From Chaenocephalus aceratus (lineage: Eukaryota > Chordata > Actinopteri > Perciformes > Channichthyidae), in the NCBI GenBank assembly GCA_023974075.1, contig CM043797.1, positions 1 to 64,000 on the forward strand: DNA of 64,000 nucleotides, given 5' to 3'. Position numbers and translations under genes: made by a program. Below, in pieces: positions 8,789 to 18,450 of the stretch (position 1 is its first letter; each line of letters begins with the position of its first letter). The notes beneath the pieces were generated by a model. The model made no database searches and was not told where the DNA came from. It saw nothing but the letters and a program-made list of their open reading frames with translations.

Positions 8789-9104
8789 GGATACTCCGTT
8801 CACCCTTTCACCCACGCCCACCATCCTGGAGATCGTTGAACACATGAAGGAGATACAGAGGGCTGGCACCGATTCCTTCCTGGATTTCAAAGACCAAACT
8901 AAGGCGTTACGCAGGGCTGGCAACATGTCCTTTACCCCCGCCCCTCAACGACGCCCACCAAAATCACCGAAGCAGAGATGCGCACCATCTCTCCCGGCTT
9001 CATCACCATGCCTACCACAATCATCCAAACCAAAACAATCTGCAAACTGATATCTGCTGGGTCCAGGCTCAAGGGCGTATGGCACTCTCAACTCTTTCCA
9101 GGAC
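8789..9104 (+). pseudogene. Frameshifted tail of LINE ORF1 and ORF1-ORF2 linker
   Basis: Just after the poly-C run another frame stays open at 8844-9050 with a basic, Pro-rich product, consistent with an ORF1 C-terminus displaced by a slip in the C tract. The rest is linker before ORF2. Confidence 0.45.
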
Positions 9105-12092
9105 ATGCCAGGGCCCTGCCTGCCAGTAGCTTTGCCGATATCTGTGTTGATAGGTAATAGATTAAGAGCGGTAAATCATCTTAGATACAGGAAGCGCTCA
9201 AACGTTTGTGTGAGTTTATCTAATTTAGCAGTGATTCCATGTCAGCCACAGCTTGTTACAAAAAACATGACTGATAGTGTGTTTAACAAACTTAAACTAG
9301 CTTTATTAAATGTCAGGTCTTTGGCAGGAAAAACATTTTTAATCAATGATTTTATCACTGAGCACAATCTTGATTTTATGTTTTTAACAGAAACTTGGAT
9401 TGAACAAAATAACAGTGCAGCTGTTCTTATCGAATCAACCCCTCCCAACTTTAGTTTTATGAGTCAGGAAAGAATGCATAAGAAAGGGGGTGGAGTTGCT
9501 ATTCTGTTCAATGATTCCCTTCAATGCAGGAAGACATCGTATGGAAACTTTGATTCTTTTGAATATGTGGCCCTTCAGCTGAAATGCTCCTCTCGAGCTC
9601 TGTTCCTAAATATCTATAGACCACCCAAATACTGTGCAAGCTTTTTTGATGACTTTACTGAACTGCTGTCTATAGTGTGTATTGACTTTGACCGTCTAGT
9701 CATTGTTGGTGATTTTAACATCCATGTTGACAACCCCCAGGACAGAGGGGCTAAAGAACTGTTTTGTGTTCTTGATAGCTATGGACTGACTCAGCATGTG
9801 ACGGAGCCCACGCACAATAAGGGGCACACTCTGGACTTAATTATCTCAAAGGGTCTGAATATCTCTAAGGTTGTGGTGACTGATGTTGCGCTCTCTGACC
9901 ATTCCTGTGTTTTCTTTGAGAGCTCTATTTCTGTTCACACAAGTGTTCAAAAAGAGGTAACCACAAAGCGATATTTAACTGAAAATACTAGGGAAATGTT
10001 TACTCCACACTCCACACTTTTTCTTCCACACTTGCCCCTGCTAACATCTCAGTAGATGAGCTAGTAGATCATTTTAATTAAAAAATTAAAAATGTTATAG
10101 ATGCCATTGCTCCAATTAAGGTAAAGGAAGTGACTGGGAAGAAAATATCTCCATGGAGAAAGGCCATGACCGTTAAAACAGAAAAAAGAGAATGTCGAAA
10201 AGCTGAACGCAGGTGGCGAAAAACAAATCTCCAGGTTCACTTTGAAATTTATAAAGAGAGACTTGGCCTTTATAATTTGGAATTGAAAAACTCACGACAA
10301 TCATTCTTCTCTGACATCATTACCAAAAACAAAAACAACGCACGTGCCTTGTTTGCTACCGTCGACAGACTAACTAACCCCCCAGTGTCAGTAGCCTCTG
10401 AATTTCTAACCACCAGGGCGTGCAATGATTTGCCTCCTTCACTGACAACATTCAGAAAATCAGACCAGCAGTCAGTGCCTCTGCATCAGGAACAGCAAAT
10501 GTGCTGTCTCTGTGTCCACTTAACATCAATTCAGACATCATGACACAATTCCATCAGATTAATGATAAAAACCTAGAGGACATTATACAACTTCTGAAGT
10601 CCTCCTCCTGCTGCCTTGATATTATTCCAACAGGATTTTTCAAAGATGTTTTGCCTTGCATGGCCTCAGAACTACTTCATATAGTAAACAAATCTCTTCA
10701 CTCAGGTATTTTTCCACAGGCCCTGAAAACTGCAGTCATTAAACCGCTCTTAAAAAAGAATAATCTAGATGCTTCAGTAATGAACAATTACAGGCCCATA
10801 TCAAACCTTCCATTTCTAGGTAAAATCATTGAAAAAGTTGTTTTTCAACAGTTAAGTAATTTCTTGCATTTAAATAGTTGTTTCGATGTGTTCCAGTCAG
10901 GCTTTCGTCCAAACCACAGCACTGAGACTGCTCTTGTAAAGGTCTTTAACGACATCCACTTAAACACAGACAGTGGCAGAACTTCAGTGTTAGTATTATT
11001 AGATCTCAGTGCTGCGTTTGACACTGTTGACCACAGCATATTACTAGACCGACTGGAAAACTGGGTGGGACTTTCGGAAACAGTTCTAAATTGGTTTAAA
11101 TCCTACTTAAAGGATAGAAACAACTTTGTTTCTATAGGTAAATACACATCTGAGTTGACAAATATGACATGTGGGGTTCCTCAAGGCTCCATCTTGGGGC
11201 CTCTTCTCTTTAACATCTACATGCTACCACTGGCTCAGATAATGAAGAACAACAAAATAAGTTACCATAGCTATGCAGATGACACACACAATTTCACCAG
11301 GAGACTATGCTCCAATTCAAACACTGAGTAAGTGCATTGAACAAATCAATGACTGGATGTGTCAGAACTTTCTCCAATTAAACAAAGATAAAACTGAGGT
11401 AATGGTCTTTGGAGCCAAGGCAGAACGTTTAAAAGTTAGCGCTGAGCTTCAGTCAGTCAATGTTCAAACCAACAGATAAAGCCAGGAATCTAGGTGTAGT
11501 CATGGACTCTGACCTGAGTTTCAACAGTCACATTAAAACAGTTACTAAATCAGCCTACTATCACCTAAAGAATATATCTAGGATTAAAAGACTAATGTCA
11601 CAGCAGGATTTGGAAAAACTTGTCCATGCCTTTATCTTCAGTAGACTCGACTACTGCAATGGTGTCTTCACAGGTCTCACTAAAAAATCTATTAGAAAGC
11701 TGCAGCTGATTCAGAACGCCGCTGCTCGAGTCCTCACTAACACTAAGAAAGTGGACCACATCACTCCTGTTCTGAAGTCTTTACACTGGCTTCCTGTGTG
11801 TCAAAGAATAGATTTCAAAATATTGCTGCTGGTTTATAAAGCACTGAATGGTTTAGGCCCAAAATACATTACTGACCTCCTGCTAAACTATGAACCATCC
11901 AGATCTCTCAGGTCTTCAGGGACTGGTCAGCTTTCTGTCCCCAGAGTCAGAACTAAACATGGAGAAGCAGCATTCAGTTATTATGCTCCAAATATCTGGA
12001 ACAAACTCCCAGAAACCTGCAGGTCCGCTGCAACTCTTACTACTTTTAAATCCAGGCTGAAGACTTTTCTTTTTGTCGCTGCTTTTAATTGA
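9105..12092 (+). pseudogene. LINE ORF2: AP endonuclease and reverse transcriptase, frameshifted
   Basis: Five overlapping frames together give an L2/CR1-type ORF2. The endonuclease part (9105-10055) has LLNVRSLAGK, the catalytic ETW, VGDFNIHVD and SDHSCVFF. A short linker frame follows (10130-10543). The reverse transcriptase (10501-11331) has YRPISNLPFLGK, DLSAAFDTVDH, GVPQGSILGPLLFNIY and the catalytic YADDT. The C-terminal part (11273-12092) has LNKDKTEVM, the thumb region and a tail ending FVAAFN. Breaks near 10050, 10500, 11320 and 11470 are frameshifts or stops, so this copy cannot make a full ORF2 protein. In an intact LINE this protein nicks the target and reverse-transcribes the RNA there. 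Confidence 0.9.
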
Positions 12093-12709
12093 ACTTTTCA
12101 TATATCATATCTTAAACTGCACTGTAACTTTTATCCATGTACTTTTTAAACGTAATTAAACTCCATGACATTTATGAGAGGGACTGCTCGAAAGAGATAT
12201 TTGGAATATCTGGCATCGACGGATGAAAAATAGTGTTTTGGTAACACGGAGTGTTTTGGTAACACTTTAAAGACTTTGTTATGGAAGCAAAGCAGGGGAG
12301 GGGGTGTGTACAGCCTCCTGAGGGTCCGATTGTGGATGTCATGCGAGCAAAATATGGTGAAGAAAGTCTGTCTAAATTAAATATATGGAAAATATTCATA
12401 TTTTAGACTGCACTGTAACTTTTATCCATGTATTTTTCCTTAATGTTTATTTTATTAGCACTGTAACTTTTATCCATGTACTTTTTTTTTTTTATTAGCA
12501 CTGTAACTTTTATCCATGTACTTTTTCTTGTAATGTTTAATTGAACTATTCATATTTTAGACTGCACTGTAACTTTTATCCATTCCTTAATGTTTATTTT
12601 ATTAGCTTTTCTTTTTTAATGCTTAATGTCTTTCATTTCTTTTTTGTAAAGCACTTTGAATTACCCTGCGTCGAAAAGTGCTATATAAATAAACTTGCCT
12701 TGCCTTGCC
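12093..12709 (+). repeat. LINE 3' UTR with internal tandem repeats
   Basis: The phrase CACTGTAACTTTTATCCATG recurs about five times (12118, 12409, 12461, 12499, 12566 and nearby), separated by poly-T and AATGTTTA sequence. A piece at 12160-12400 with no match elsewhere in the window interrupts the series. The tail ends (CTTGC)n. Confidence 0.75.
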
Positions 12710-12714
12710 TAGCG

Positions 12715-13188
12715 CGGATTTCCGCGTCACCCAATCCAGCCGTGCATGTGGCAGACACCGGGAGCAGCTTAAGTGTGATGGCCTGATAGGAAACAGAACA
12801 AAAATATGAATACCAGTGGTCACATGGAAATAAACAATATATTTTATAGCAGAGAGATGGTGTAAATATCAATGATTGACAATGAGGAATAATTCACGTA
12901 CCGCTTTCTTTTTAACAAGTCTGACTTTGCTTGCTTTTTTGGGCGCAGGGCTTTCAGACGGCTTCTTTTTTTTTGCAGCCACCTGCGGGGCGGACTTGAA
13001 GGGAGAGCTTTGTTTTGCCTATGAATGCAGAATATAACACAATTAGACATAAGCACAGGTGAAATGTATATACACAAATAATCACACATACAATAGGTCT
13101 AAAGGGCAGAGTATAGGTTATTAACAATCTGTCAGCTCACCTGTGCAAGACGTGGTCTCCGGGACTGGTAAAAATTGGGAGCTTCCAT
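12715..13188 (-). CDS. Small lysine-rich spliced gene, exons 1-3, unrecognised
   Basis: Three exons with good splice signals read on the minus strand. Exon 1 is 13188-13141: ATG, 16 codons, then donor GTGAGC. Exon 2 is 13018-12902: 39 codons after an acceptor ending CATTCATAG, then donor GTACGT. Exon 3 starts at 12782 after a pyrimidine-rich acceptor ending CCTATCAG. All junctions are phase 0 and one frame stays open. Exon 2 is very basic (AAKKKKPSES and KKASKVRLVKKKA) and looks like a linker-histone tail or a nuclear localisation segment. Exon 3 runs into the LINE end at 12715. Without the LINE it would continue at about 7425 and either meet a donor-like ACT|GTAAGA or stop within 8 codons. 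It could be the first exons of the BEN-like gene or a separate small protein. It lies head to head with the transposase gene, about 200 bp away. Confidence 0.45.
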
Positions 13189-13384
13189 TCTTCCTCGATT
13201 CTCACAAAGAAAAAACGTTGTGCGTTGTGCCAAAAGCAAGTGATGCACTCTATTTATCTGTGAATCCTAAGCGGTGTTCGTTTCACCTGGAATGCTATTG
13301 GTGCGTCTAGTTTGGGCATACAGCCACACCCACTTGTGTAGGCTATTAATTAGCGTGACCGGCTTCTGCAATCCACGATTTCCT
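13189..13384. promoter_or_regulatory. Shared intergenic region between divergent element A genes
   Basis: This 196-bp gap separates the minus-strand exon 1 from the plus-strand transposase start. Both genes would have to be transcribed from it. It contains CTATTTAT and TTAATTAG stretches, but I cannot point to a certain TATA box. A bidirectional promoter is inferred from the layout alone. Confidence 0.35.
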
Positions 13385-14489
13385 ATGACAGCAAGGATGA
13401 CGCGCATCAACAGAGAGAGGTCCCAGCAGGTCCGTGTCCTGCGGGCAAATGGAAAATCAACCAGAGAAATCCAAGAACTCTTTGCAAGCCTTGGGATCGA
13501 AGTTTCACAGAGCACTCTAAGAAATCACTTTCAGGAGAAACCACCCATCCGCTCAGGTCCAAGGAAACTCCAAGACTAAGTAGCCTATACCTTATTTAAT
13601 AGTATGGCTATACTGTAGCACGTATTGTAAACAGCTGACATGTCACAGTTCTGCATTTCCCTGATGGCTTTTGTCTTTTTCTTTTACAGCAATATCGTGA
13701 CTGCGATCGAAAATGCGACAAAGGCTGACGACGAACTCACGGCTCATGGCGTAAAGCGGAAAATCCAGGCGGACTTTGGGGTTTCACTAGGACTGAGCAG
13801 CATACGCAAGGCCAGGAGAAAACTTGGGTGGAAATATGGCAGGACCCGTTTCACTCCCATGATAAGAGACCACAACAAAGAGGCAAGGCTGAGACAAGCC
13901 CTCCAGTGGATCGAGTCTGGGGAAAGTTGGCATGATGTGCTATTTACGGATGAATCCACAGTAGCTCTGGAACACTTTGCAAGGTACAGTTTCAACAAAA
14001 AGGACCATTCTGTTGCAAAGCCTCAGCCGAAACATCCAATAAAGTTGCATGTCTGGGGATTGATTTTGCGCCACGGTCCAGGCCCTTTGGTTATCTTTGA
14101 AGGAATCATGGATAGAATCTACTTTGAAAGCAGTATAATCAAGGAAGCTGCAGGTCCCTACATCAGGGAACATTTTGGGTCGGATCACCGCTTCTTCCAG
14201 GACAATGACCCGAAGCGCGGCTGCAGCTGGAATTGCTGCGGAGGGAATCAACTGGGTTAAAACTCCACCAGAATCTCCGGATTTGAATCCCATCGAGTTG
14301 GTCTGGCACTTGATGAAAGACTACATTCGGAAGGAGGCTAAACCAGGCTCAAAGCAGGAGCTGATGCAAGCGATAGAGGATTTTTGGAAGACAAGACTGA
14401 CCCAAGAGACATGTAGTCGATTGATTACAGGCCTCAATAAAGTCCTCCCATTGATTGTGAAAAATAAAGGTGGACATAGTGGAAAGTAA
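13385..14489 (+). pseudogene. Tc1/mariner-like DDE transposase, two exons, frameshifted
   Basis: Exon 1 (13385-13579) encodes an N-terminal helix-turn-helix region (QQVRVLRANGKSTREIQELF). An intron of about 110 bp ends at a strong acceptor (TTTTTCTTTTACAG, 13689). Exon 2 carries the second HTH (VKRKIQADFG) and the DDE catalytic domain. The catalytic residues are the Asp of LFTDEST (codon 13949), the Asp of FQDND (codon 14201) and the Glu of SPDLNPIE (codon 14295). Only 91 bases separate the second Asp codon from the Glu codon. A Tc1-type DD34E spacing needs 102, so about 11 bases are missing just after DNDPK and the frame shifts there. The exon 1 frame also reaches TAA before the nearest GT donor. 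The protein would cut and paste element A, but this copy is inactive. Confidence 0.85.
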
Positions 14490-14524
14490 AATTGACCTTG
14501 TCATCAGGTTCTATAAAGTACTTC

Positions 14525-14530
14525 AATAAA
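14525..14530 (+). terminator. Polyadenylation signal after the Tc1-like gene
   Basis: AATAAA occurs 36 bp after the transposase stop codon, in A-rich sequence at the expected place for the 3' end of this transcript. Confidence 0.5.
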
Positions 14531-14635
14531 AATACAAAATAATGTATGTGTACGTGTTTTACTGAACGAGCTGTACTGTGATCTGCATGCATATCAACCA
14601 TTTAATTAAAGTAGGCTAGTGAGGGATCACTTTAC

Positions 14636-15430
14636 AGAAATGTAAAGTGATCTAACTAAGTTCTATTCATATTCTTGACGGGAAGAGCCGTGTAAATGGG
14701 TGGCCATATGCATTTGAAAAGCAATATAAATCACACAGTTATTATGCAATAGGCTATAAAAGCACCATCGATTACCTTTCTCCAATTCAAACTCTTGACG
14801 GGAAAAAAGGAAGGTGTAAATGGTTGGGCTATACTGTACTGTATACATACAAAGGCCATTCAATAGACGTTCAATATATAGTATTCGTTTATTAGAGTCG
14901 GCTTGACTCGGTTTGCATTCATAAAGAATGCACAAATGTGTTTAATCGTTAATGTCATAGTATTCGTTTATTAGTCCCCGAGGGGAAATGGGTAGCAGCA
15001 CATCACAGAGGCATTTAAAAAGTGAAGAACATTCAAGTTAAACAATACTAAGTAAACAATTAACACAGTAAATTATGTGGATTAAATCACATTTATTTCG
15101 TTAAAAATAAACGAAATGACTCGGTTTGCATTCATAAAGAATGCACACACGTGTTTAATCGTTAATGTCAGATATGTACTAAGTAAATAGCCTACATTAG
15201 TTCCTGCTCAAGATTAGATTAAACTTTATTGTTATTGCACAGATTACAGGTACTGAGACAACGAAATGCAGTTTAGCTTCTAACCAGGTGCAACAAGCAG
15301 CAAAGTGAAAAGTAATGTTCACAATCTACAGAATAAAATATATAATTAATTGAATGATGAATAAACAGTGAGGGGTATGAATACACTAGATATCAGCCTG
15401 TGAGCAGTATGAACAGTGTGTATGAATATG
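14636..15430 (-). repeat. Right inverted arm of element A
   Basis: Reverse complement of 5386-6258 with a few per cent differences and small indels. It includes GACTCGGTTTGCATTC twice and GTCCCCGAGGGGAAATGGG. It keeps one copy of the 45-bp repeat that is triplicated on the left. A direct-orientation fragment of this arm recurs at 32295-32452. Confidence 0.85.
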
Positions 15431-15725
15431 CTAAGATATATAAAGTATGAAAACGGTAGGACCATACCGTTCTCCAGCCCCAACCCCCCCATGTTTCATA
15501 TGTATGTTGGGGACCCTTTGTTTAAAACTAATTGGCCATCGGAATGTGTGGAGTCACATTCCACAGCTCTCCCCCCTCCTGTGATCCCCCGCACACAGGG
15601 AGATCGCTCTTCTGGAGTGAAGAGAGCTGAAATATTGATATTGCAAGTTAGAAACGTAAAATGCATTTTGACAGACACTTGGGGGAAATATGCTGCATTT
15701 TGAATGTCCGATAGTCCACCATTAA

Positions 15726-17170
15726 CACCTTAGTCCGTCTCGTCTCATCAACGAAAACTAAATATACATGACATACTTTGATTTAGTAGATTTCGCATGA
15801 GAGCAAAAGGAGAATATCCGTGTGTAAGAGTGAAAATGTATGTATGTAAAATGAGAATATATGTGTGTAAGAGTGAAAATATGCTGCATTTTGAATGTCC
15901 GATAGTCCACCATTTCCACCGGAAATATCAAACATTTAATAAAAGTGAAAAACAATGAACAAGACTTAACGTATTCATCATAATTAATTATATTTATTTC
16001 GTTTGGATGTAGGTGATCTTCTACTATATGAACATTTTGGACCCAAAATCACAACAAAAACGTAAAAACAGATTTTGAAAATGATTTTATTTTTCACAAC
16101 ACAAACATACACAACGAAACCATTTAAAAGCTGGAAATATATACATGGGATGTGACTATGATAATGTGAAAGTTTGATTGAGGTAGCATGGGATTTCATT
16201 CTGATAAGGCAAAAGTGTTATTATAAATATAATACAAATATATATATATATATACACATTATGTACAAAAATCTGTTTTTTCTGTCTTTATCTGTGCCAC
16301 GCTTCAAAGCGGTTTCTGTCAACTACGACAACATCACAGATTCCTCCTCCTCCATGTCAAAAAACAAGCTTAAAGCTTGACTCACGTTCAGAGTTCTCTT
16401 CATCATAGTTGAGTCTTCAAAACTCTAAATATATCTAACTATATCTACATTTTCAATGTTTGTTTGTCACTTTACTTCAATCGCAGTCTCCCGCAGCCTC
16501 TCTTCGTCTCCCGCAGCCTGTCTTCGTATATCTTCATCTCTCTCCATTTCCCGCCGTCTCTCTTCGGTTCCCGCCGTCCCTCTTCGTCTCATTTCGTCTC
16601 ATTATCACTCCGTTTACCTGATTACCTCACCCCTTCCTGGTAAATACATCCTGTTGAGCAGAATCTACAGTTTCCAGTATTTTCCGTTTCGTAAAATGAT
16701 AAAATACGGCGAAAATATTAAAATATGTGCTTCCATTATTCATACTTCTGAAATATATCTGTATTAACTTTATATCATCGTATGTCCGTGTTTATTGGGT
16801 ATTTTTGCATGAAACAAAGACTGGCATATAGTTTCAAGCCAGTACTTTCGACAGAAATACACATATACATCCTGTTGAGCAGGATCTACAGTTTCCAGTA
16901 TTTTCCGTTTCGTAAAATGATCAAATATGGCGAAGATATTCAAATATGTGCTTCCATATTTCATACTTTTGAAATGTATTAACTTTATATCACCGTATCT
17001 CCGTGTTTACTGGGTCTTTTTGCATGAAACAAAGACTGGGATATAGTTTCAAGCCAGTACTTTCGACAGAAACACACGGCAATGTTGTCCGGACTGTTGT
17101 TTGTATGCGGCACCGGCATGACCAGGTCATGTGATCTGATCACACCGGCGTGACGGTCGACTCCAAAGGG
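15726..17170 (-). mobile_element. piggyBac-like non-autonomous element, left arm copy
   Basis: It is bounded by TTAA at 15722-15725 and 17171-17174, the piggyBac target. Read on the minus strand it begins CCCTTTGGAGTCGACCGTC, and its far end is a partial inverted match. It holds the start of a transposase-like frame (16406-16323). It also has a pyrimidine-rich tract of CTCCCGCAGCC / TCTCTTCG repeats (16480-16600) and an internal duplication of about 200 bp (16640-16800 against 16865-17035) that the right arm copy lacks. Confidence 0.6.
16323..16406 (-). pseudogene. piggyBac transposase N-terminal remnant, left copy
   Basis: A 27-residue frame starts MMKRTLNVSQALSLFFDMEE and ends in TAG. An N-terminus of basic residues, 'ALSLFF' and an acidic run resembles the start of piggyBac-type transposases. 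The rest of the gene is absent. Confidence 0.4.
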
Positions 17171-18450
17171 TTAATATTAGATACATATAAGTCTTTTTAC
17201 AACTTGTATTTAGAAATACTCTGTTGTAATTATTGATGCATACATGTGTTCATCCATTCAATGTGGCATCTGCTATAATGGGGTTAATGTATGATATTAC
17301 TTAATAATACAATACATTATAATATATGATATGATAATTACATTTTAGTTTTATTCATTTCTTATTTCATAGTTTCTCATTATTATTATTATTTTTTATC
17401 GCTCATCTTATTTTTGATTTTATTAATCTGTGTGAATCTGTGCTGTCCTGTTTTTCACTCTCACCCTGTTGCTGTTTGAACTACTGAATTTCCCCACGGG
17501 ATTAATAAAGGTCCATCTTATCTTATCTTAATGTATAAGTTGATTTACTTCAATCTACTGTACAATATTACAAGAAATATACTGCATAAAGCAAACTATA
17601 TACTTTATTTGATCTAAAATATTGATGTTTCTACAACACCCATTGTGTATTTTGTGAATGAAGCGCCATCTCATGGTTAAATCCTGTAATTGAACAAATG
17701 GGGAAATTGGGCAACGCCCTCTAGCAATTTGGCAACACCCCCAGCCACTGGCATCCGCTGGGCTTTTGACTGGGACACACCCATTTGAGTCTGATCTGGA
17801 GTGCTACATCTGTACACTTATATACCAACACAGCTATACTTACACACACCTACACACACTCACACACAAAATATTTTTAACATTTTTTTAAGACATTTTT
17901 TTATTTATTTATTTTTTAATATTTATTTTTTTGGGTGGAATGAATACCTATAGTGATGATTCAATGTAATACAAGTCTGGTACCTGAAAAAGGTCAAATG
18001 GCACTGATGGAACCAAATGTGCCCAAATGTGCCCAAAGCTTATTCCGCCTGGACTTTATTTTTATAAACCTCTCTAAAAAGATCAAATGTCACTTGTTTT
18101 GCCACTTGTTTTGCCTCAATCTTGAAACATATTATATGTTATACTTTGGATTCCCAAAGCTTTTAGGCTACTAACCCATCATTCAAGGTTGGTCTTCACT
18201 ATAAGTAATGGCTTTTCTTTAGGCGGAGACAGGAATTTACATTTTTTTGCTATGTTCCATCTGAATTTACTCTGACACAGAAATATCTATATTGATTTTG
18301 ACATTCTACATCCAACTCACAGATGTAACCTTGCTTTGACAACAACAATTATTTATATAAACCTTTTAGAAGAGAAGTTATACTCATTTGTTCTGGGAAT
18401 GTCATTTTCGAGCCTGAAACCTGAAAAACAGGCTCGGGGTTTAACAGGTT
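17171..18450 (+). repeat. Non-coding block S, copy 1
   Basis: A 1.28-kb AT-rich block running from the TTAA next to piggyBac to TTTAACAGGTTAAGAGTCAG, where satellite begins. It recurs in direct orientation at 21327-22600 and inverted with a deletion at 30331-30773. It embeds a LINE-like tail (TTTCCCCACGGGATTAATAAAG then (TCTTA)n, 17490-17532). A frame of about 70 residues (17953-18174, repeated at 22154-22426) differs between copies and shows no family features. Confidence 0.85.

Larger units (their letters stand above)
7431..12709 (+). mobile_element. L2/CR1-type LINE, near full length, inserted in element A
   Basis: Two ORFs are followed by an A/T-rich 3' region and the 3' tail (CTTGC)n after a stem-like AAGTGCTATATAAATAAAC. 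The sequence TAGCG precedes it at 7426-7430 and follows it at 12710-12714, a plausible 5-bp target duplication. Removing the LINE joins the minus-strand exon at 12715-12782 to sequence just upstream of the BEN-like gene. Inverted fragments of the same family lie at 43.1-48.4 kb and 52.1-54.6 kb. Confidence 0.85.
5386..15430. mobile_element. Element A: composite DNA transposon with long inverted arms
   Basis: The sequences at 5386-6258 and 14636-15430 are long inverted repeats of each other. Both include the same embedded LINE tail. The interior carries a Tc1/mariner-like DDE transposase (plus strand), a BEN-like coiled-coil gene (minus strand) and a small lysine-rich spliced frame (minus strand). 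An L2-type LINE interrupts the minus-strand genes. Tc1-type elements normally have one gene and short TIRs, so long arms and accessory genes would be unusual. The outer ends and a target duplication could not be fixed, and the right arm runs straight into the next inverted structure. An alternative is an older inverted duplication around a smaller transposon. Confidence 0.6.
15431..18450 (+). repeat. Left arm of large inverted duplication B
   Basis: The arm is repeated in reverse at 30331-32290. From the outside in it holds a 270-bp flank, a piggyBac-like element (15726-17170) and non-coding block S (17171-18450). Near the outer edge is the inverted repeat AACGGTA-GGACCA-TACCGTT. Because host-type sequence on both sides of the piggyBac copy is also shared, the whole arm was duplicated and inverted; this was not two independent insertions. 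Confidence 0.85.
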
